Source: an uncultured Eubacteriales bacterium (GTDB lineage Bacteria > Bacillota > Clostridia > Oscillospirales > Oscillospiraceae). From it: a DNA stretch of 13,353 bases. The notes under the pieces are model-generated. The model searched no databases and was not told where the DNA came from. It worked only from the letters and a program-made list of their open reading frames with translations. The stretch is taken from contig OMQS01000195.1 of assembly GCA_900313295.1 (NCBI GenBank), forward strand, positions 1 to 13,353. Reading direction: 5' to 3'. The position numbers and the translations under genes are program-made. Below, one piece after another: positions 1 to 7,057 of the stretch; the stretch's first letter is position 1, and every line of letters begins with the position of its first letter.

Positions 1-296
1 ACTTCCTTCTCCAGATCCGCATACTTGCGGAGCTTGGCGGGAATGAGGATACGCCCCTGCCCGTCCGGCTCGCAGTCCACGGCGTTGGCAGAGAGGGCAC
101 GCAGGGACTTGCCCTTGCTGTACGGCATGTCGTGGAACTTGGCCATGAAGTCATCCCAAGTGTCGTTGGGGTAGATGGTGAGGCAATGATCAGGGCCGAT
201 GGTGACATGGAAGGTCTCGCCCAGCTCCTCCCGAAGCTTGGCGGGGATGAACAGCCGCCCCTTGGCGTCAATATTGTGTGCATATTGTCCGGTCAC
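1..296 (-). CDS. mraZ: Transcriptional regulator MraZ, N-terminal 98 codons (runs off left edge)
   Basis: MraZ is a DNA-binding regulator of the AbrB-like fold that sits first in the division and cell-wall (dcw) cluster and represses its own promoter. The translated sequence begins MTGQYAHNIDAKGRLFIPAK and contains both signature DxxxR loops of the family: D10-A-K-G-R14, and a second DGQGR followed by ILIPAKLRKYADLEKEV near the left edge. The family is about 140 residues long, so roughly one third is missing. The start is a GTG at 294-296, preceded at good spacing by GGAAGGAGG. The nearby upstream ATG at 312-314 is out of frame. The gene is transcribed leftward, so rsmH, ftsL and other dcw genes would be expected beyond position 1; that is family knowledge, not visible here. 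A promoter and MraZ boxes lie upstream at 341-420, consistent with autoregulation. Identification is very secure. Confidence 0.96.
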   Translation of the reverse strand, partial: MTGQYAHNIDAKGRLFIPAKLREELGETFHVTIGPDHCLTIYPNDTWDDFMAKFHDMPYSKGKSLRALSANAVDCEPDGQGRILIPAKLRKYADLEKE

Positions 297-340
297 GGCT
301 GTCGCCTCCTTCCATGGATTTTGCGGGAAACTGTGGGATT

Positions 341-380
341 ATCCCCCACAAATGTGGGCACTACCCCCACATTCCCCCAC
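341..380 (-). promoter_or_regulatory. mraZ: MraZ-box cluster (direct repeats) in the mraZ leader
   Basis: On the minus strand two adjacent 10-base units, GTGGGGGAAT (380-371) and GTGGGGGTAG (370-361), are followed by a third GTGGGGGAT at 349-341. MraZ is known to bind TGGG-type direct repeats spaced at about one helical turn upstream of its own gene, which matches this arrangement. The block lies just downstream of the -10 element, where bound MraZ would block transcription. The third repeat is displaced by 21 bases rather than 10. The intervening unit has the inverted core TGCCCACA instead. Confidence 0.85.
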
Positions 381-391
381 TTCATGGTTAC

Positions 392-420
392 AGTATAGTA
401 AATCAGCCGCTAAATTGCAA
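392..420 (-). promoter_or_regulatory. Sigma-A promoter of mraZ
   Basis: Reading the minus strand, a TTGCAA -35 element (420-415) is separated by exactly 17 bases from a TATACT -10 element (397-392). The expected start of transcription is near 385. This leaves a leader of about 90 bases that carries the MraZ boxes and the GGAGG ribosome binding site before the GTG start. Confidence 0.75.
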
Positions 421-521
421 GAATATTTTTTTCTTAAATTGGAACATATTTCCTGCAAAAAGCCGCTGATTTCTTGAATTCCTCCGATTAATTAGAACAT
501 ATGTTTCTTTTTGTCGCGCGC

Positions 522-559
522 AAAAAAGACCTGCCCACTATATGTAGTGGGCAGGTCTT
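522..559 (-). terminator. Intrinsic terminator ending the coaD-region operon
   Basis: A perfect 15-bp stem, 526-540 paired with 545-559 around a TATG-type loop, is followed on the minus strand by an uninterrupted run of six T (527-522). It lies about 90 bases past the stop of the coiled-coil gene and upstream of the mraZ promoter, so it insulates mraZ from the long operon to its right. The stretch from 297 to 651 therefore holds the mraZ leader, the mraZ promoter and this terminator. I see no further gene in it. Confidence 0.93.
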
Positions 560-651
560 CAAAAGAGCACGATATATAGTTTTTGCGGAAAAATCGCTCT
601 CAGTGGGAGCCTCGAATTGTGCGTTTTAACGAATTTTTCTGTCGCTTTTTG

Positions 652-1185
652 TCAGTTTTCCCCGTTGTCTTCGGGCTTCTCCTCGGCGGTGGGGGCATTG
701 CCGCTGCGGATCTGCTGCATCTGCTCGTTGGAGGCGGCGCGGAAGCGGACGCGGGACTGGCGCACCTCGTCCAGCGCCATCTGAATGGCCTCCTCAGTGC
801 GGCGCAGCGCGTCCTCGGTGTAGGAATTGGCCACCCGATACAGCTCACCCGTGCGCTCCTCGGCGCGGTGAATGATCTCCGCGGACTTCATACGGGCGCG
901 CTGGAGCGTTTCGCTCTCGGACACGATGGTCTTGGCGTCCAGATCCGCCTGACGCAGCATCTTTTCCACCTCTTTCTTGGCAGAAGCGATGTACTCCTCT
1001 CTGGCGCGGATCAGCTCCTGCGCCTTCTTGATCTCTATGGGCATGCGGCTGCGGATCTCCGTGATGATGTCCAGCGCCTCGTCGCGGTTGATGGTGCATT
1101 TTTCGGCGCTGAAAGGCGCGCTCTTGGCCTCGTCCACCATGCCGTACAGCATGTCCAGCAGTCGCTGCAGATCTTTTTCTTCCAT
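652..1185 (-). CDS. Coiled-coil protein of unknown function, DivIVA/ATPase-subunit-like
   Basis: A 177-residue soluble protein that I do not recognise as a named family. From about residue 45 to 150 it is an almost uninterrupted charged helix rich in Glu, Arg, Lys, Ala and Gln, containing stretches such as KKAQELIRAREEYIASAKKE and SAEIIHRAEERTGELY. This is typical of a long coiled coil resembling DivIVA-type or ATP-synthase b-type helices. The C-terminus (PTAEEKPEDNGEN) is acidic and probably disordered. There is no signal peptide or membrane segment. The ATG at 1185 is chosen because GGGGAGG precedes it at good spacing. A longer frame opening at 1359 would run deep into coaD and has no supporting ribosome binding site. 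It is the last gene of the operon, 20 bases after coaD. A scaffold or cell-pole role would be a guess. Confidence 0.85.
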   Translation of the reverse strand: MEEKDLQRLLDMLYGMVDEAKSAPFSAEKCTINRDEALDIITEIRSRMPIEIKKAQELIRAREEYIASAKKEVEKMLRQADLDAKTIVSESETLQRARMKSAEIIHRAEERTGELYRVANSYTEDALRRTEEAIQMALDEVRQSRVRFRAASNEQMQQIRSGNAPTAEEKPEDNGEN

Positions 1186-1205
1186 GGTATATCCTCCCCG
1201 TTTAA

Positions 1206-1685
1206 TTACTCCGTTTTCTGCTTGAGTGCCTCGGCCACCGCCTGCGGTACATACTTCTCCAGCGGCTGGCCGTAGCGGATCATCTCCCGCGCCATGGTGG
1301 AGCTGAAGTGCTGATAGGCGCTGCTGGCCGGCAGGAACACCGTTTCCAGCTCGCTGCAAATGCCCCGATTGATGGCGGCCATCTGGTATTCCAGATCAAA
1401 ATCCGTGGCGTTGCGCACGCCCTTGACCAGAATGCTCGCCTTTTTCTCCCGCGCGTAATCCGCCAGCAGGCCGCTGAACAGCTCTGCCTCCACGTTGGGG
1501 ATCTCCGCCACCGACCGGCGGATCATCTCCAGCCGCTCCTCCGGCGAGAACATGGGCGTTTTCTTGTCGCAGTTATACAGCACGCAGACATACACTTTGT
1601 CAAAGCAGCGCGCCGCCCGACGGATAATATCCAAATGTCCCAGCGTGATGGGGTCAAAACTGCCGGGATAAATCGCAACCTTCAT
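1206..1685 (-). CDS. coaD: Phosphopantetheine adenylyltransferase
   Basis: CoaD transfers AMP from ATP to 4'-phosphopantetheine, giving dephospho-CoA and pyrophosphate. It is the penultimate step of coenzyme A synthesis and is cytosolic. The protein is 159 residues, the normal length, and starts MKVAIYPGSFDPITLGH, which contains the nucleotidyltransferase T/HxGH motif (T14-L-G-H17). The VKGVRNATDFDLEYQMA segment and the late SSTMARE motif are also characteristic; the latter matches the ISSxxVRE nucleotide-binding motif with small changes. The ATG follows a GAGGAC ribosome binding site that overlaps the end of rsmD, with only four bases between the two genes. rsmD next to coaD is a widespread arrangement in Firmicutes. 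With the ECF/coaX operon further right, three CoA-related genes fall in one window. Confidence 0.97.
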   Translation of the reverse strand: MKVAIYPGSFDPITLGHLDIIRRAARCFDKVYVCVLYNCDKKTPMFSPEERLEMIRRSVAEIPNVEAELFSGLLADYAREKKASILVKGVRNATDFDLEYQMAAINRGICSELETVFLPASSAYQHFSSTMAREMIRYGQPLEKYVPQAVAEALKQKTE

Positions 1686-1689
1686 GGGG

Positions 1690-2235
1690 TCAGTCCTCGT
1701 TTCTGTGGTATACGGTGAGCTTGATCTTGCCGTACCGGTACTCCCTGTGCACCTCGTAAGGGGCGCTCAGAGGCGGCAGCACCTTGTTCGCCGCGCTTTC
1801 CGCCACAATTATACCATGTCTGCGGCAAATGTCAAACCTTGCGATCTCCTCCAGTGCCTGCTCCAGCAGACCGGAGGCGTAAGGGGGATCCAGAAAGATC
1901 AGGTCGAACTTCTCGCCGGACTTGAGATAGCTCATGGCATCGCCGCTCACCACCCGCGCCCTGTCTGAAAGGCCGCACACCACCAGATTCTCCCGCACGG
2001 CCTGCACGGCGTCCTTGCGCTGCTCCACGAACACGGCGCTCTCGGCGCCGCGGCTCAAGGCTTCAATTCCCAGCTGGCCGGTGCCGGCAAACAGATCCAG
2101 CACCCGCCGCCCCTCAATGTCAAACTGAATGACAGAAAACAGGGCTTCCTTCACCCGATCCGTGGTGGGGCGGGTCTCCAGCCCCTCGATCTCTTTCAGC
2201 CGTCTGCCTCGGGCAGACCCCGTGATAACTCTCAT
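1690..2235 (-). CDS. rsmD: 16S rRNA (guanine(966)-N2)-methyltransferase RsmD
   Basis: RsmD methylates N2 of G966 in 16S rRNA using S-adenosylmethionine, acting on the assembling 30S subunit. The protein is 181 residues, normal for the family. It shows the typical start MRVITGSARGRRL, the RPTTDRVKEALFS segment, the SAM-binding motif LDLFAGTGQLGIEALSRGA at about residues 46-64, and the catalytic N-methyltransferase motif IFLDPPY. The start ATG lies four bases after the GDPD stop codon with no clear Shine-Dalgarno sequence in front, so translation probably depends on coupling to the upstream gene. It is part of the six-gene leftward run. Confidence 0.96.
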   Translation of the reverse strand: MRVITGSARGRRLKEIEGLETRPTTDRVKEALFSVIQFDIEGRRVLDLFAGTGQLGIEALSRGAESAVFVEQRKDAVQAVRENLVVCGLSDRARVVSGDAMSYLKSGEKFDLIFLDPPYASGLLEQALEEIARFDICRRHGIIVAESAANKVLPPLSAPYEVHREYRYGKIKLTVYHRNED

Positions 2236-2239
2236 GGCG

Positions 2240-3070
2240 TCACAGGCGGGGGTCGAAGTCCTGGAAAATCACCAAGTTTCCGGCAGACTCCGCTTCCCGC
2301 ATCTCCTCTTTTGTTGTAATGGTCCAGTTGATCTCCTGTACCTTATAAAGCCGGCGGCACCAGCGCAGGCAGAAATTGTCCCGATCCGAGAACCGGTAGG
2401 CGATGAAATCCGGCTTTGCAAGGCAGTTGGTCAGCAGGTTCCCCAGCGCCCAAAGCAGAGCCTTCGGCATATTTCCGCCGTCGCCGTGGCGCAGGAAGTT
2501 CTCGCTGAGCTGACCGCGCACGATCTCCGGCCGGTTTTTCTTCAGCCAGCGGAGGCAGCGGGGGTCAAAGGACTCGATGCAGTAGCGCACCTTGTATTGA
2601 TCCAGCAAGGCGCAGGTGGCCGCTGCCAGCGTGTCATGGTCGCCCCGCTCCGCTTTCAGCTCCACCACCAGCGGCAGGCCGCTCTCCTCAAACAGAGGCA
2701 GCACCTCCTCCAGCAGGGGGATCCGCTCCTCCGTTCCCTCCAGACGGTAGCTTTTCAGCTCCTCCGCCGTAAGATCCTCCACCTGCACCTCCGCTCCGGT
2801 GGTGCGCAGGAGACTTGCGTCGTGGATGACGGCCAAACGCCCGTCCTTCATCAGATGCACGTCCAGCTCGCAGCCGAAGCCCCGACGAATGGCCTCCTTA
2901 AAGGCCAAAAGAGAGTTCTCCGGCGCCAGATCCTTTCCGTGGTAGCCCCGATGGGCATAGCGGTACTGCCGCAGCAGCTTCCAGAGGGAATGTCCCCGAC
3001 GGCACACCGTCAGCAGGGCGAATATCTCCGCCAAAATCAGCAGAATGATTATAATTAGTAAAAATATCAT
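2240..3070 (-). CDS. Membrane-anchored glycerophosphodiester phosphodiesterase (GDPD family)
   Basis: GDPD enzymes hydrolyse glycerophosphodiesters, released from phospholipid headgroups, to glycerol-3-phosphate and an alcohol. The protein has 276 residues. A very hydrophobic N-terminal helix (residues 1-22, IFLLIIIILLILAEIFALL) with no obvious cleavage site should anchor it in the membrane. It is followed by the catalytic TIM-barrel signature: YAHRGYHG with H40 and R41, PENS with E51, CELDVH with E68 and D70, and VIHD with H83. A later LVVELK segment is also typical. The start ATG at 3070-3068 is chosen because it comes one base after the MFS stop codon, with GGAGG a little upstream. A frame opening further right (3142) would overlap the transporter by about 70 bases. 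Which side of the membrane the enzyme faces is uncertain. Confidence 0.92.
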   Translation of the reverse strand: MIFLLIIIILLILAEIFALLTVCRRGHSLWKLLRQYRYAHRGYHGKDLAPENSLLAFKEAIRRGFGCELDVHLMKDGRLAVIHDASLLRTTGAEVQVEDLTAEELKSYRLEGTEERIPLLEEVLPLFEESGLPLVVELKAERGDHDTLAAATCALLDQYKVRYCIESFDPRCLRWLKKNRPEIVRGQLSENFLRHGDGGNMPKALLWALGNLLTNCLAKPDFIAYRFSDRDNFCLRWCRRLYKVQEINWTITTKEEMREAESAGNLVIFQDFDPRL

Positions 3071-3071
3071 G

Positions 3072-4700
3072 TCAGTTATCCAAATCCTCCAGCGCGTCCA
3101 GCCCCTTCTTGGCCTCGGGACGGCTGTCGCCGTGGTGGACAAAGTGCATGGTCACCAGCGCCAGAGCCGAGAATACCGCCGCATAGGGGAACAGCACCGT
3201 CATGCCCAGCTTATCCATCAGCAGACCCGAGAGCATGGGCGTGGCCACCTGCGCCGCCATGGACGCCGTGTAGTAAAGCCCTGTATACCGTCCCACGTCG
3301 CTCTCCGAGCACATCTCCACCACCATGGGGAAGGAGTTCACGTTGATAGTCGCCCACGCGATGCCCGCCAGAGCGAACATGGCGTTCATGAGCAAGGAGG
3401 GACTGCTGTCCCGCAGGAAAGCTGCCACGCCGAAGGCCACCGTCAGCATAATGACGCCGGCGCGGATTGTCTTTTTGCGCCCCACCTTGGAGGCGATCAT
3501 ACCCACGGGCAGGTAGGAGATGATGGCCGCCGCCTGAGCGATGATGAGGGTGAGGTTATAGTCCTTATGGAGAATGTTGCTGGCGTAAACGGAATACTTG
3601 CTGGTGACGGCGTTATAGCCGAAGAACCACAGCACGATGGACAGCAGGATGAAGATCATGGACTTTTTCTCCTCGTGAGAAAGGCCCTTTTTCTCCGGCT
3701 GCGCAGGCACGGCGGCCTCCATAGGCTCCGCCCCTGCGGCAGGCTCCGCAACGTCCGCGTTCTCCGCCAGCTTCTCCGCCTCGGCAGGCTTATCCTCCAA
3801 GCCGTAGCGCACGGAGTCCTGCACCATCTGCGCCGCCCACTCCGGCTCCCGCACCGTGAGCAGGAAGATCACCAGCGCCGTGAGCATGATGGCGGCAATG
3901 ACGGCGAAATACGCCGTGTAGCTCATGAGGGAGTTGCGCACCGACGCCGTGGCGAACACCATGCCCAGCACCAGCACCAGAATGCCGCCGGCGGAGCCCA
4001 TGAGATTGATGACGGCGTTGGCCTTGCTGCGCAGGGGCTTCACCGTGACGTCCGGCATCAGTGCCACCGCCGGTGACCGGAAGGTGGCCATGCTCACCAG
4101 CACCACCAGCAGCAGCGCAACGAAAAACACCAGCGTGACGGGGCTCTCCGCCGTCACCTGCCAGGCGTAGGCCTGCCGAGCCGGGACGACATAGTTGGTG
4201 TAGTCGGGGTTGGTGAGGCTCTTCTCCCCCTCCTGCGTCTGGCTGCGGATGGCGGCGAACTCCTCCTGCGTAAACTTCTCCGCCAGCGTGAATTTCACGC
4301 CGTCCGGGGTGAGGAGGATCTCATCCTTTTCCTTTTCATAAATGGTCACAAGGGCGGCCGGATCGTCGATAGATGACACGTCCTTGATGTTGTTCAGCTG
4401 CGCCATGTCCACAAAGCTCAAGCCCATCAGCGCCACGGCGGCAATGAGGGTGCCCACCACGATGAAGGGGGTGCGGCGGCCTTTTTTGCTGTGGCTGCGG
4501 TCGGAAATCGCGCCGAACAGGGGCAGCAGGAACAGCGCCAGCACGTTATCCAGCGCCATGATGACGCCCGACCACGTCTGGGACATGCCGAACTTGTTGG
4601 TGAGGATCAGGGGGATGGTGTTGTCATACGCCTGCCAGAAGGCGCAGATCAGGAAAAAGGCAAAGCCCACCAGGATCGTCCGCTTGTAATTGAGTTTCAT
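3072..4700 (-). CDS. MFS transporter, SLC45/GPH-like, with large extracytoplasmic insertion
   Basis: A 542-residue polytopic membrane protein of the major facilitator superfamily. Helices can be seen at about 8-30, 44-65, 79-98, 188-206, 230-250 and 262-283 in the first half, and a second set follows after about 347. The loop after helix 2 carries SDRSHSKKGRRTPF (G74-R-R-T-P-F79), a signature shared with sucrose/SLC45 and GPH-type sugar carriers. RSPAVALMPD (208-217) supports the same relationship. Two oddities are a hydrophilic loop of nearly 90 residues at 99-186, placed outside the cell by topology, and an Ala/Glu/Pro-rich central cytoplasmic loop at about 290-345. The start at 4700 is preferred over the ATG at 4706, because the GGAGG (overlapping the HAD stop) is 7 bases from the former and only one base from the latter. 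The substrate is unknown. Confidence 0.88.
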   Translation of the reverse strand: MKLNYKRTILVGFAFFLICAFWQAYDNTIPLILTNKFGMSQTWSGVIMALDNVLALFLLPLFGAISDRSHSKKGRRTPFIVVGTLIAAVALMGLSFVDMAQLNNIKDVSSIDDPAALVTIYEKEKDEILLTPDGVKFTLAEKFTQEEFAAIRSQTQEGEKSLTNPDYTNYVVPARQAYAWQVTAESPVTLVFFVALLLVVLVSMATFRSPAVALMPDVTVKPLRSKANAVINLMGSAGGILVLVLGMVFATASVRNSLMSYTAYFAVIAAIMLTALVIFLLTVREPEWAAQMVQDSVRYGLEDKPAEAEKLAENADVAEPAAGAEPMEAAVPAQPEKKGLSHEEKKSMIFILLSIVLWFFGYNAVTSKYSVYASNILHKDYNLTLIIAQAAAIISYLPVGMIASKVGRKKTIRAGVIMLTVAFGVAAFLRDSSPSLLMNAMFALAGIAWATINVNSFPMVVEMCSESDVGRYTGLYYTASMAAQVATPMLSGLLMDKLGMTVLFPYAAVFSALALVTMHFVHHGDSRPEAKKGLDALEDLDN

Positions 4701-4702
4701 GC

Positions 4703-5506
4703 TCATTCCTCCATCTTTTGCAGTTCTTGCAGAAGCTCCGCAATGTCACGGCGCACCCATGTGGGTTGCACGCCGAATTTTTCTATGTCTGCCTCCGTCC
4801 CCTCGCCGGAGAGGACGAACACCGTGTCCACGCCCGCGTTCACGCCGCAGGCGATGTCCGTATAGAGCCTGTCCCCCAGCAGCACCGTCTGCTTCGGCGC
4901 AAATCCCGTGCGCTCCATGGCCAGATACACCATGTCCGGCTGGGGCTTGCCCAGAAAACGCGGCGTGCGTCCGGTGGCGGTGGTGAGCATGCGGCACACG
5001 CTGCCGCAGTCCGGCACGGAGCCGTACCATGTGGGGCACACCCAGTCCGGATTCGTGGCCCAGAACTCCGTCCCTCGGTTCAGCAGGATGCACGCATCCT
5101 CCAGCTTCTGAAACGTCAGCTCCCGATCAAAGCCGCACAGGAGAATGTCCACATCCGGCTCCGGCCTGTCCGTCACCGGTATGCCGGCGCTTTCAAGCTG
5201 CCCGTAAAACGAGCGCGTGCCGAAAACGTAGCACTTCTTTCCCGCCCGTTCCTTTTGCAAGGCATGGATGGTGACGTCCACGGAGGTGAGATAGTCCCCC
5301 TCGTCCGTTTCAATGCCCAGCCGGCGCATTTTCTCTATGTAGCCCTCCACGCCTCGGGAGGAGTTGTTGGTGAGGAAGAGATACCGCCCGCCGACGGAGC
5401 GAACATACTCCAAAAACGGGATCACCCCGTCAAAGAGCCGGTCGTCCAGATAGATGGTGCCGTCCATATCCAGCAGAAACAGGCGTTTTTCCCGCAGATC
5501 CACCAT
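4703..5506 (-). CDS. HAD-IIA family phosphatase (NagD/phosphoglycolate phosphatase-like)
   Basis: A cytosolic 267-residue haloacid-dehalogenase hydrolase with the C2A cap. Motif I is LLDMDGTIYLD, with nucleophile D13 and acid/base D15. Motif II is FLTNNSSRG (T46-N-N-S-S-R51). A Lys in GKPQPDM gives motif III, and LLGDRLYTDIACG gives motif IV. These TNNSSR and GDRLYTDI forms are diagnostic for subclass IIA, which includes NagD, p-nitrophenylphosphatases and glycerol-3-phosphate/phosphoglycolate phosphatases. The ATG at 5506 follows GAGGAGGG. It is the first gene of the leftward operon and nearly abuts the transporter. Because a GDPD that makes glycerol-3-phosphate lies two genes on, a glycerol-3-phosphate phosphatase role is possible, but the sequence alone does not fix the substrate. 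Confidence 0.92.
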   Translation of the reverse strand: MVDLREKRLFLLDMDGTIYLDDRLFDGVIPFLEYVRSVGGRYLFLTNNSSRGVEGYIEKMRRLGIETDEGDYLTSVDVTIHALQKERAGKKCYVFGTRSFYGQLESAGIPVTDRPEPDVDILLCGFDRELTFQKLEDACILLNRGTEFWATNPDWVCPTWYGSVPDCGSVCRMLTTATGRTPRFLGKPQPDMVYLAMERTGFAPKQTVLLGDRLYTDIACGVNAGVDTVFVLSGEGTEADIEKFGVQPTWVRRDIAELLQELQKMEE

Positions 5507-5537
5507 GCCGTCCCTCCTCTGCCGCCAAGTTTACCCT

Positions 5538-5566
5538 ATCATAGCACAAAGCCGCCTTGCAAGCAA
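5538..5566 (-). promoter_or_regulatory. Sigma-A promoter of the HAD-MFS-GDPD-rsmD-coaD operon
   Basis: On the minus strand, TTGCTT (5566-5561) and TATGAT (5543-5538) are 17 bases apart, and the -10 is extended by an upstream TG (TGCTATGAT). Transcription would start near 5531, giving a leader of about 25 bases before the HAD start. It is the only good promoter I see for the six-gene run ending at 522. Confidence 0.7.
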
Positions 5567-5582
5567 GCAAAACGGCCTTGTG
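5545..5582. repeat. Inverted repeat overlapping the HAD operon promoter
   Basis: CACAAAGCCG (5545-5554) is mirrored by CGGCCTTGTG (5573-5582), a 10-bp stem with one G-T pair around an 18-base loop. The loop itself contains a CTTGC/GCAAG hairpin. The repeat brackets the -35 element of the HAD promoter and lies just past the spoVAF-like stop codon. It could be a regulator site or a weak terminator. No T-tract follows on the minus strand, so it is not a standard intrinsic terminator. Confidence 0.5.
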
Positions 5583-5592
5583 ATGGCATTTT

Positions 5593-6996
5593 TTATGTGT
5601 TATTTTTATTGGCCGGCCGGCGCAGGAGCAAAGAACGCAGCGCCTTGCCGTCCCAGGGAATGAGGGGATAGAGATACCCCTTGCCCACAATGGGCTTGGC
5701 CGTGGCCATAAGCACCAGCACCCCCGCAAGGCCTATGCCGAAGCCCCACCACCGCAGTGCAAAGGCCAGCAGCACCAGCGCCATGCGGCAGAGCTTGCAG
5801 GCATAGCCCATCTCAAAGCTGTGCTGGGCAAAATTGCTCACCGCCACAAAGGCCATATACACCAGCACCTCCGGCACCAGCCATCTCGACTGCACCGCAA
5901 AATCGCCTAAAATCAAGGCGCCCAGCATGCTGAAGGAATTGCCCAGCACGTCCGGCGTGTTCAGCGACGCCAGCTTCAGCACGTCGATGATAAGCTCCAC
6001 CAGCAGGAGCTGGCCGATGAGCGGCACGGCATACTCCCCCTCCACCAGCAGGAAATCCCACGGCTCCGGCAGCCCGTTCGGCTCCGTGGCTAGCAGATAC
6101 CAAAGGGGCGTAACGATGACGTTGAGCAGCATGACACAAAAGCGGATGATGCGCAGATAGGTGCCCACCAGCGGCGGAAAATAGTAGTCGTTGATCTCCT
6201 CGTTAAAGCGCAGCAGGGACACCGGCAGCACCATCACCACCGGCGTGTTGTCAATGAGCACCAGAATGTCCCCCTCCAGCACGGAGGCGGTGGCCACGTC
6301 CGGCCGCTCCGTATAGCGCACCTTGGGAAACGGGTTATACCACTGGGGCGGGGCGATGGCCTCGGCCACGGACTCCTGGCTCATGGCCACGGAGCGGATC
6401 GTGGCATTGCGGAGCTTGTCCCGCAGCTGCGCGAGGATCTTGGGATCCGCCTGCCCCTCCATGTAGCACAGTGCCGCGTCGCACTTGGAGCGGCCGCTCA
6501 CCCGTATCCGCTCCAGCGTCAGCGCCGGATCCCGTATGCGGCGGCGGAGCAGGGCGGCATTTTCCATGATATTCTCCACAAAGCCGTCGTGGCTGCCCCG
6601 CAGCACCTTGCCGGCGTCCGGCTCCTGCACCGAGCGGGTGGGAAACTCCTTGGCATCCAGCAGAATGCCGCCGTCAAAGCCCTCCACCACCAGAAGCGTT
6701 TTGCCGGAAAACACATCCGTCACCGCCTGCATCCGATCCTGACAGGTCTCGGCGTCGCATACGGTGATGTACCGCCGCAACAGGTCGTCCACGCCCCCGA
6801 TGTCCTCCAGCGTTTTCACCGCCTGCAGCTTCTCCACCGTGCGCTCCAGCAGCATGTCCTTGGCGTAGCCGTTCACCACCCACATTTTGGCGCGGCACCC
6901 ACCGATATACAGCTCCCGACTCACCATGTCGAAGCTGCGCCCCACACCCAGCAGGTCGTCCAGCTGAGCGCACCTTGTGTCAAAGGGTCGGTTCAT
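5593..6996 (-). CDS. Spore germination protein, GerA/SpoVAF family (SpoVAF-like)
   Basis: A 467-residue member of the GerA A-subunit/SpoVAF family, inner spore membrane proteins involved in nutrient-triggered germination. A soluble N-terminal region of about 270 residues begins with RSFDMVSRELYIGG followed by WVVNGYAKD, which resembles SpoVAF more than classical GerAA. The family segment ending in GDILVLIDNTPVVMVLP follows. Then come several hydrophobic helices (LRIIRFCVMLLNVIVTPLWY, PLIGQLLLVELIIDVLK, LVLLAFALRWWGFGIG and others) and the conserved NTPDVLGNSFSMLGALILGDFAVQ-type segment between them. The start ATG at 6996 is chosen because GGAGGTG lies 4-6 bases upstream. An in-frame ATG at 7017 would place that sequence inside the gene. 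No B or C subunit and no spoVAC-AE genes adjoin it. A sigma-G-like promoter precedes it, fitting forespore expression. Exact subfamily assignment is moderate. Confidence 0.88.
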   Translation of the reverse strand: MNRPFDTRCAQLDDLLGVGRSFDMVSRELYIGGCRAKMWVVNGYAKDMLLERTVEKLQAVKTLEDIGGVDDLLRRYITVCDAETCQDRMQAVTDVFSGKTLLVVEGFDGGILLDAKEFPTRSVQEPDAGKVLRGSHDGFVENIMENAALLRRRIRDPALTLERIRVSGRSKCDAALCYMEGQADPKILAQLRDKLRNATIRSVAMSQESVAEAIAPPQWYNPFPKVRYTERPDVATASVLEGDILVLIDNTPVVMVLPVSLLRFNEEINDYYFPPLVGTYLRIIRFCVMLLNVIVTPLWYLLATEPNGLPEPWDFLLVEGEYAVPLIGQLLLVELIIDVLKLASLNTPDVLGNSFSMLGALILGDFAVQSRWLVPEVLVYMAFVAVSNFAQHSFEMGYACKLCRMALVLLAFALRWWGFGIGLAGVLVLMATAKPIVGKGYLYPLIPWDGKALRSLLLRRPANKNNT

Positions 6997-7027
6997 GAAA
7001 CACCTCCGTTTTTTCATACTTCACGGA

Positions 7028-7057
7028 GAGTATGCGCAAAAAACAGGCTCGGCATAC
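7028..7057 (-). promoter_or_regulatory. Sigma-G-like forespore promoter for the SpoVAF-like gene
   Basis: On the minus strand GTATG (7057-7053) and CATACTC (7034-7028) are separated by 18 bases. This fits the published sigma-G pattern of GHATR, 17-18 bases, then CATNHTA, with only the last -10 base differing. Transcription would start near 7020, about 24 bases before the germination gene. No equally good sigma-A promoter is visible in the same gap. The -35 element overlaps the loop of the upstream gene's terminator. Confidence 0.6.

Noticed and set aside
1186..1359. Extended start for the coiled-coil protein, overlapping coaD
   Set aside because: The extra 58 residues are an out-of-frame reading of coaD, and the internal ATG at 1185 has a good GGGGAGG site.
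3071..3142. Upstream start of the GDPD gene inside the MFS gene
   Set aside because: It would overlap the transporter by about 70 bases. The ATG at 3070 begins exactly at the membrane anchor and one base after the MFS stop.
5611..5620. GGCCGGCCGG palindrome
   Set aside because: It lies inside the coding end of the SpoVAF-like gene and is a plausible chance product of GC-rich codons.
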